From assembly GCF_964642095.1 (NCBI RefSeq), contig NZ_OZ209244.1, positions 2,046,001-2,110,000 of the forward strand: DNA of 64,000 bases, given 5' to 3'. The notes below the pieces were generated by a model. The model had not been told where the DNA came from, made no database searches, and saw only the letters and a program-made list of their open reading frames with translations. The position numbers and the translations under genes are program-made. Below, piece after piece: positions 60,483-64,000 of the stretch (positions are counted from its first letter, which is position 1; every line of letters starts with the position of its first letter). Origin of the DNA: Fretibacterium fastidiosum. GTDB taxonomy: Bacteria; Synergistota; Synergistia; Synergistales; Aminobacteriaceae.

Positions 60483-61778
60483 ATGAAGAATAACGTAGAT
60501 CTGCTCGTCGGCGCCCAGTGGGGCGATGAGGGCAAGGGGAAGGTCGTCGATCTCCTTGGGGCGGACGTGGACATCTTCGTCCGCTATCAGGGCGGCGCGA
60601 ACGCGGGGCACACGGTGATTGCAGACGGCGAGAAGGTGGTCTTTCACCTCCTGCCGTCGGGGATGCTCTATCCGGGAAAGCTCTGCATCCTGGGCAACGG
60701 CCTTGTGATCGATCCGGAGCAGTTCTTGAAGGAGATCGCGAACCTCAGCGAGAAGCAGCAGGACAGGGCCCGTCTGGCCATCAGCCCCCGCGCCCATGTC
60801 GTGATGCCCTACCACAAGATACTGGATCAGGCTCAGGAGAAGGCCCGTGGCAAGGGGCGCAGGATCGGCACGACGGGACGCGGGATCGGCCCGTGCTACG
60901 TGGACAAGTACTCGCGCTGCGGCCTCCGGATCGAGGACCTGCTGGACGCGGACGTCCTTCGCGATCGCCTGACGCCGCTGCTTGAGGAAAAAAACCAGAT
61001 ACTGACGCGTCTCTACGGCGAAAAACCCCTTCCCTTCGACGAGGTCTACGAACCCGCGCGCCAATGGGGCAAGACGCTGGCGCCCTACGTGGACGACGTC
61101 GCCGTGCTGCTCCGCAGGGCGGTGGACGACGGCCAGCACGTCCTCCTGGAGGGGGCGCAGGCGGCCCTCCTGGATATCGACCACGGCACCTATCCCTACG
61201 TCACGAGTTCCTCCACCTCCGCGGCCGGCGCCTTCACGGGGACGGGGCTCTCCCCGCACGACCTGAATCGCGTGATCGCGGTGACGAAGGCCTACACGAC
61301 GCGCGTGGGGGAGGGGCCCCTGCCCACGGAGGACCTGACGGAGGCGGGGGAGACCCTGCGCAGGAACGGCGGAGAGTTCGGCGCCACCACCGGCAGGCCA
61401 CGCCGCTGCGGCTGGCTCGACCTGGTGGGGCTGAAGTACTCCATGGCCCTGAACGGCGCGGACACCATCGCCCTGACGAAGCTGGACGTGCTGACCGGAA
61501 TAGGGCCCATCAAGGTCTGTGTCGCCTACGAGTACGAGGGAGAGCGGCTGGACCGCTTTCCGGTCAGCACGCGGGTGCTCGAGGCGGTCAAACCCATCTA
61601 CGAAACCCTGCCCGGCTGGTCTGACGACATCGCCCGGTGCCGGACCATCGACTCCCTTCCTCAGGCGGCCCAGGACTACGTGCGCTACATCGAGAAGGAG
61701 CTGAACGTCCCCGTTGGCCTGATCGCGGTGGGGGCGGACCGCGACCAGGCGATCAACTGCGGGCTCCTGCGAGACTGA
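60483..61778 (+). CDS. purA: Adenylosuccinate synthetase
   Basis: A 431-residue PurA, which joins IMP and aspartate with GTP in AMP synthesis. GAQWGDEGKGKVVDLL at the N terminus, GGANAGHT, GTTGRGIGPCYVDKYSR, LEGAQAALLDIDHGTYPYVTSS and GATTGRPRRCGWLDL are all conserved. GAGGAGG lies about 15 nt from the ATG, longer than usual. Confidence 0.97.
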   Translation: MKNNVDLLVGAQWGDEGKGKVVDLLGADVDIFVRYQGGANAGHTVIADGEKVVFHLLPSGMLYPGKLCILGNGLVIDPEQFLKEIANLSEKQQDRARLAISPRAHVVMPYHKILDQAQEKARGKGRRIGTTGRGIGPCYVDKYSRCGLRIEDLLDADVLRDRLTPLLEEKNQILTRLYGEKPLPFDEVYEPARQWGKTLAPYVDDVAVLLRRAVDDGQHVLLEGAQAALLDIDHGTYPYVTSSSTSAAGAFTGTGLSPHDLNRVIAVTKAYTTRVGEGPLPTEDLTEAGETLRRNGGEFGATTGRPRRCGWLDLVGLKYSMALNGADTIALTKLDVLTGIGPIKVCVAYEYEGERLDRFPVSTRVLEAVKPIYETLPGWSDDIARCRTIDSLPQAAQDYVRYIEKELNVPVGLIAVGADRDQAINCGLLRD

Positions 61779-61808
61779 CGCAGATAGGCTCTAAGGAGGC
61801 GGGAGGGC

Positions 61809-62285
61809 GTGTACGTCCCGGAAATTCGTTTTTGCGGGCCTCGCGACCTGCCTGCCCTCATCGCACTGAACGCCATGTCCCGATCCCCCTGGCCCGAGTC
61901 GATCGTCGAGGGGGACCTGCGGGAGGGCTCGGAGGCTGAGATCAGTTACCTCGGCGCCTTCTCGACCGCCCCGTCCCGGGAGCTTTTGGGGTACGCCGTG
62001 TTGGGACGGGAGGGGCGTGCGGGGCTTTTGATGTCCCTCCTCGTCCACCCGGACTTTCGCCGGCTCGGCATAGGGGTTCAGCTTCTGGCCGCCGTGGGGG
62101 ACTGCGCCCTGTACCTGAACCTGGGGCGGCTCCGTCTGCGCGTCAGGAGGTCCAACGAGGCGGCCCTGTCGCTCTACGAGGGGATGTCCTTTCGCAGGGA
62201 AACGACGTGCCCCGGCTACTACTCCGACGGAGAGGACGCGATCGTGATGAGCGCGCCGCTTCCCCTGGCGGTGCGGAAGGGCTGA
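61809..62285 (+). CDS. GNAT acetyltransferase, RimI-like
   Basis: A 158-residue GNAT enzyme. LLVHPDFRRLGIGVQLL holds the acetyl-CoA loop (RxxGxG/A), and NEAALSLYEGMSFRRE is the usual C-terminal motif of RimI-type N-alpha-acetyltransferases; the GYYSDGEDAIVMSAPL end also matches that group. AAGGAGG is 9-10 nt upstream of GTG 61809. The protein substrate (for example S18 or another target) is unproven. Confidence 0.8.
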   Translation: MYVPEIRFCGPRDLPALIALNAMSRSPWPESIVEGDLREGSEAEISYLGAFSTAPSRELLGYAVLGREGRAGLLMSLLVHPDFRRLGIGVQLLAAVGDCALYLNLGRLRLRVRRSNEAALSLYEGMSFRRETTCPGYYSDGEDAIVMSAPLPLAVRKG

Positions 62286-62328
62286 GGACAGCGGCGGCCT
62301 TCGGGGTCTTTTGCGGAAGGGAGCGTTG

Positions 62329-62583
62329 ATGATGAAGGTTTACATCCCCTTCAGCGACGGGTCCTCCGTCGCCTTTGACGGGACGGGGTTCACGCTGCAG
62401 GAGCGCCCCAGGGTCATGGACGAGGCCCTCAGCGCCTCCCCCGCCAGCAAGGCGGCGGAGGTGTGGACGCGAGATTGGGGCGCGGTGGTTCGCGCCCTCG
62501 AATCCGCCTGGACCCGCCAGCGCGACCTCCGGCGGCGGGATCGGATGCGGCAGGTCTACTCCATCCGTCGGGTGCACGAGTGA
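62329..62583 (+). CDS. Small protein, unknown function
   Basis: An 84-residue basic protein (MMKVYIPFSDGSSVAFDG..., C-terminal RQRDLRRRDRMRQVYSIRRVHE). GGAAGGGA at 62315-62322 gives normal spacing to ATG 62329; ATG 62332 is directly next to it. Same strand and 43 bp after the acetyltransferase gene, and followed by a terminator. No family recognised. Confidence 0.55.
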   Translation: MMKVYIPFSDGSSVAFDGTGFTLQERPRVMDEALSASPASKAAEVWTRDWGAVVRALESAWTRQRDLRRRDRMRQVYSIRRVHE

Positions 62584-62632
62584 CCCCGATGGCTTAGATA
62601 CCTCTCCTGCCCCTGCGGGAGCGGCACGACGA

Positions 62633-62658
62633 AGGGGAGCGCCTCGAGGCGCTCCCCT
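62633..62658. terminator. Bidirectional intrinsic terminator
   Basis: An 11-bp stem (62633-62643 with 62648-62658) around TCGA, then CGCTTTT; it lies between convergent genes. Confidence 0.8.
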
Positions 62659-62690
62659 CGCTTTTGTCCGCCGGACGGGGACCCGCGGCG

Positions 62691-64000
62691 TTATCCCTTC
62701 GGCGTGTGGATGCCTCGGGCGAAGACGTTCCCCGCGGCCTCCGCCACGGCCTCCGCCACGGTGGGGTGTGCGTGGATCGTGTTCAGAAGGTCCTCAGGCG
62801 TCGCCTTGAAGTGGAGCGCCAGGGCCCCCTCCGCGATCATGTCCGTCGCCGGGCCGCCCACCATCTCGACGCCCAGGATCTGCCGCGTCTCGTCGTCTGC
62901 GATGATCTTGATGACGCCGCTGGTGTCCCCCGTGATCATGCTCTTGCCGTTCAGCATCAGCGGGAAACTGCCCACCTTGACCTTGAGGCCGCGCTTCGCC
63001 GCGTCCTTTTCCGAAAGTCCCACGGTCGCGATCTCAGGCGACGTGTAGATGGCGCCCGGCGTCGTCGTGTAGTCCATGTCCACCGCGTGCCCCATGACGT
63101 TCTCCACAGCCACCTCACCCTCGCGGGAGGCCACGTGGGCCAGCATGTAGGCGTTCACGCAGTCGCCGATGGCATAGATCCCCTTGACGTTGGTCTCCAT
63201 GTGGGCGTCCGTCACGATGCGCCCCCGCTTCATCTCGATGCCCAGGGCTTCGAGGCCAAGGCCCTCCGTGTAGGGCTTGCGGCCCTTGGCCACCAGGAGC
63301 TTCTCCGCTTCCAGCTCCGCCTGGCCCTCCGGCGTCGTGAGCTCGATCTTGAGCCCCTCTCCGGACCGGGTGACCCTGGTGATGCTGGCCCCCGTGCGGA
63401 AGCTCACCCCGCGCTTCTCCAGGTTCTTCCGCAGGATGAGGGCGATGTCCGTGTCCAGGTTCCGCAGGATCTCCGGCGAGGTGACGGCGACCGTGACCTT
63501 GGTCCCGAAGGCGGCGTAGGCTGCGGCGAACTCCATGCCGATGATGCCGCCCCCGGAGACGACCATGGAGGCCGGGGGAGCGGGCAGCGAGAGGGCTTCG
63601 TCGCTGGTGATGACCCCTTCGAGGTCGTACCCCGGTACATCCGGGACGTCAGGCACGGACCCCGTGGCGATCACGATGGCGTCGGCCTGGATGGCCCTGC
63701 CGTTCACTTCGACGGTGTGGGGGTCCCTGATGGCGGCGGCGCCCTCGATGTACTCGATGCCGTTGCCCTGCACGAGGCTCAGCGTCCCCTTCACGAGGCG
63801 GGAGACGGTCAGCGTCTTTCGCTTCATCAGCGCGTCCCAGTCCAGCCGCGTCCCCTCCACGAGCACCCCGATGCGCTTTGCCTCGGACTTCAATTCCGTG
63901 AGGAGCTCCGCCGTGTGCAGCAGCACCTTGGTCGGGATACAGCCCACGTTGAGGCAGGTGCCCCCGATGGTCTTCTTCTCGATCAGGGTGACCGAGGCGC
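62691..64000 (-). CDS. lpdA: Dihydrolipoyl dehydrogenase, 5' end cut by the window
   Basis: About 435 residues are visible; the N terminus with the FAD GxGxxG is beyond the right edge. The frame continues to base 64000 with SVTLIEKKTIGGTCLNVGCIPTK, which holds the redox-active CxxxxC disulfide. Then come the NAD motif VSGGGIIGMEFAAAYAAFG, YAIGDCV (FAD) and the dimer-domain active site HAHPTVAEAV. This is the E3 flavoenzyme of 2-oxoacid dehydrogenases or the glycine cleavage system; no E1 or E2 or gcv gene is in view to say which. Confidence 0.93.
   Translation of the reverse strand, partial: ASVTLIEKKTIGGTCLNVGCIPTKVLLHTAELLTELKSEAKRIGVLVEGTRLDWDALMKRKTLTVSRLVKGTLSLVQGNGIEYIEGAAAIRDPHTVEVNGRAIQADAIVIATGSVPDVPDVPGYDLEGVITSDEALSLPAPPASMVVSGGGIIGMEFAAAYAAFGTKVTVAVTSPEILRNLDTDIALILRKNLEKRGVSFRTGASITRVTRSGEGLKIELTTPEGQAELEAEKLLVAKGRKPYTEGLGLEALGIEMKRGRIVTDAHMETNVKGIYAIGDCVNAYMLAHVASREGEVAVENVMGHAVDMDYTTTPGAIYTSPEIATVGLSEKDAAKRGLKVKVGSFPLMLNGKSMITGDTSGVIKIIADDETRQILGVEMVGGPATDMIAEGALALHFKATPEDLLNTIHAHPTVAEAVAEAAGNVFARGIHTPKG

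Overview
The window is a 64 kb, high-GC, densely coding piece of a bacterial chromosome with no rRNA, tRNA, CRISPR array or intact transposase. Gene content points to the phylum Synergistota (Synergistetes; an oral or gut Fretibacterium-like member is my best guess, from memory of gene order and not from any search). The reasons are Firmicute-like gene orders (rimP-nusA-ylxR-infB-rbfA-nrnA-truB-ribF; rpsF-ssb-rpsR-yybS-rplI-dnaB) in a cell that also has heptosyltransferase-type glycosyltransferases expected of a diderm, frequent TTG and GTG starts, and a DUF5693-csaB pair.

Layout. 1-148: start of an AAA ATPase that runs off the left edge. 149-512: AT-richer gap with half a copy of a small mobile repeat. 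513-5357: DHH-CBS-CCA-transferase fusion, an M50 peptidase and a DUF3798 binding protein. 5485-16245: the nusA-infB operon, extended by tatD, tgt and a Sua5-type gene, with two gene fusions (YlxR-L7Ae and TruB-RibF). 16408-18186: a membrane protein with zinc-ribbon and SH3 domains. 18207-18548: a terminator and a complete 161-bp terminal-inverted-repeat element. 18549-23416 (minus): greA followed by a surface-glycan cluster (two glycosyltransferases, a beta-propeller protein, a nucleotide-sugar epimerase). 23770-32779: a Bax-inhibitor-family membrane protein, an NhaC antiporter, then rnj-uppP-maf-DUF5693-csaB. 33107-35697: an alarmone-synthetase-like pseudoenzyme, plsY and a YgjP-type metallopeptidase. 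35797-39918: small or secreted unknowns, a TPR-like protein and fhs. 39997-42644 (minus): a three-gene SPFH, zinc-ribbon and membrane-protein cluster. 42965-44725: a GLUG-repeat secreted protein and a glutaredoxin-like protein. 44815-48971: rpsF-ssb-rpsR-DUF2232-rplI-dnaB. 49280-51892: clpB. 52132-62583: an unknown gene, a split transketolase-like pair, ftsE-ftsX, two tandem EnvC/M23 proteins, ctpA, purA, an acetyltransferase and a small unknown. 62691-64000 (minus): a dihydrolipoyl dehydrogenase cut by the right edge.

How the parts fit. Most genes are housekeeping: translation and RNA processing, replication, envelope growth and division (uppP, plsY, ftsEX-envC, ctpA, csaB) and stress (clpB, greA). 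The recurring unusual theme is conserved-looking proteins that have lost catalytic residues while their frames stay open: the RelA/SpoT-like protein, both halves of the transketolase-like pair, and the second EnvC/M23 paralogue. Other points worth following are the small inverted-repeat element and its half copy, the TruB-RibF fusion, the SPFH/zinc-ribbon cluster (reminiscent of the Bacillus pspA-ydjGHI region but without a visible pspA), a perfect 18-bp tandem repeat running into the rnj ribosome-binding site, and a set of promoters with TTGCG rather than TTGAC at -35.
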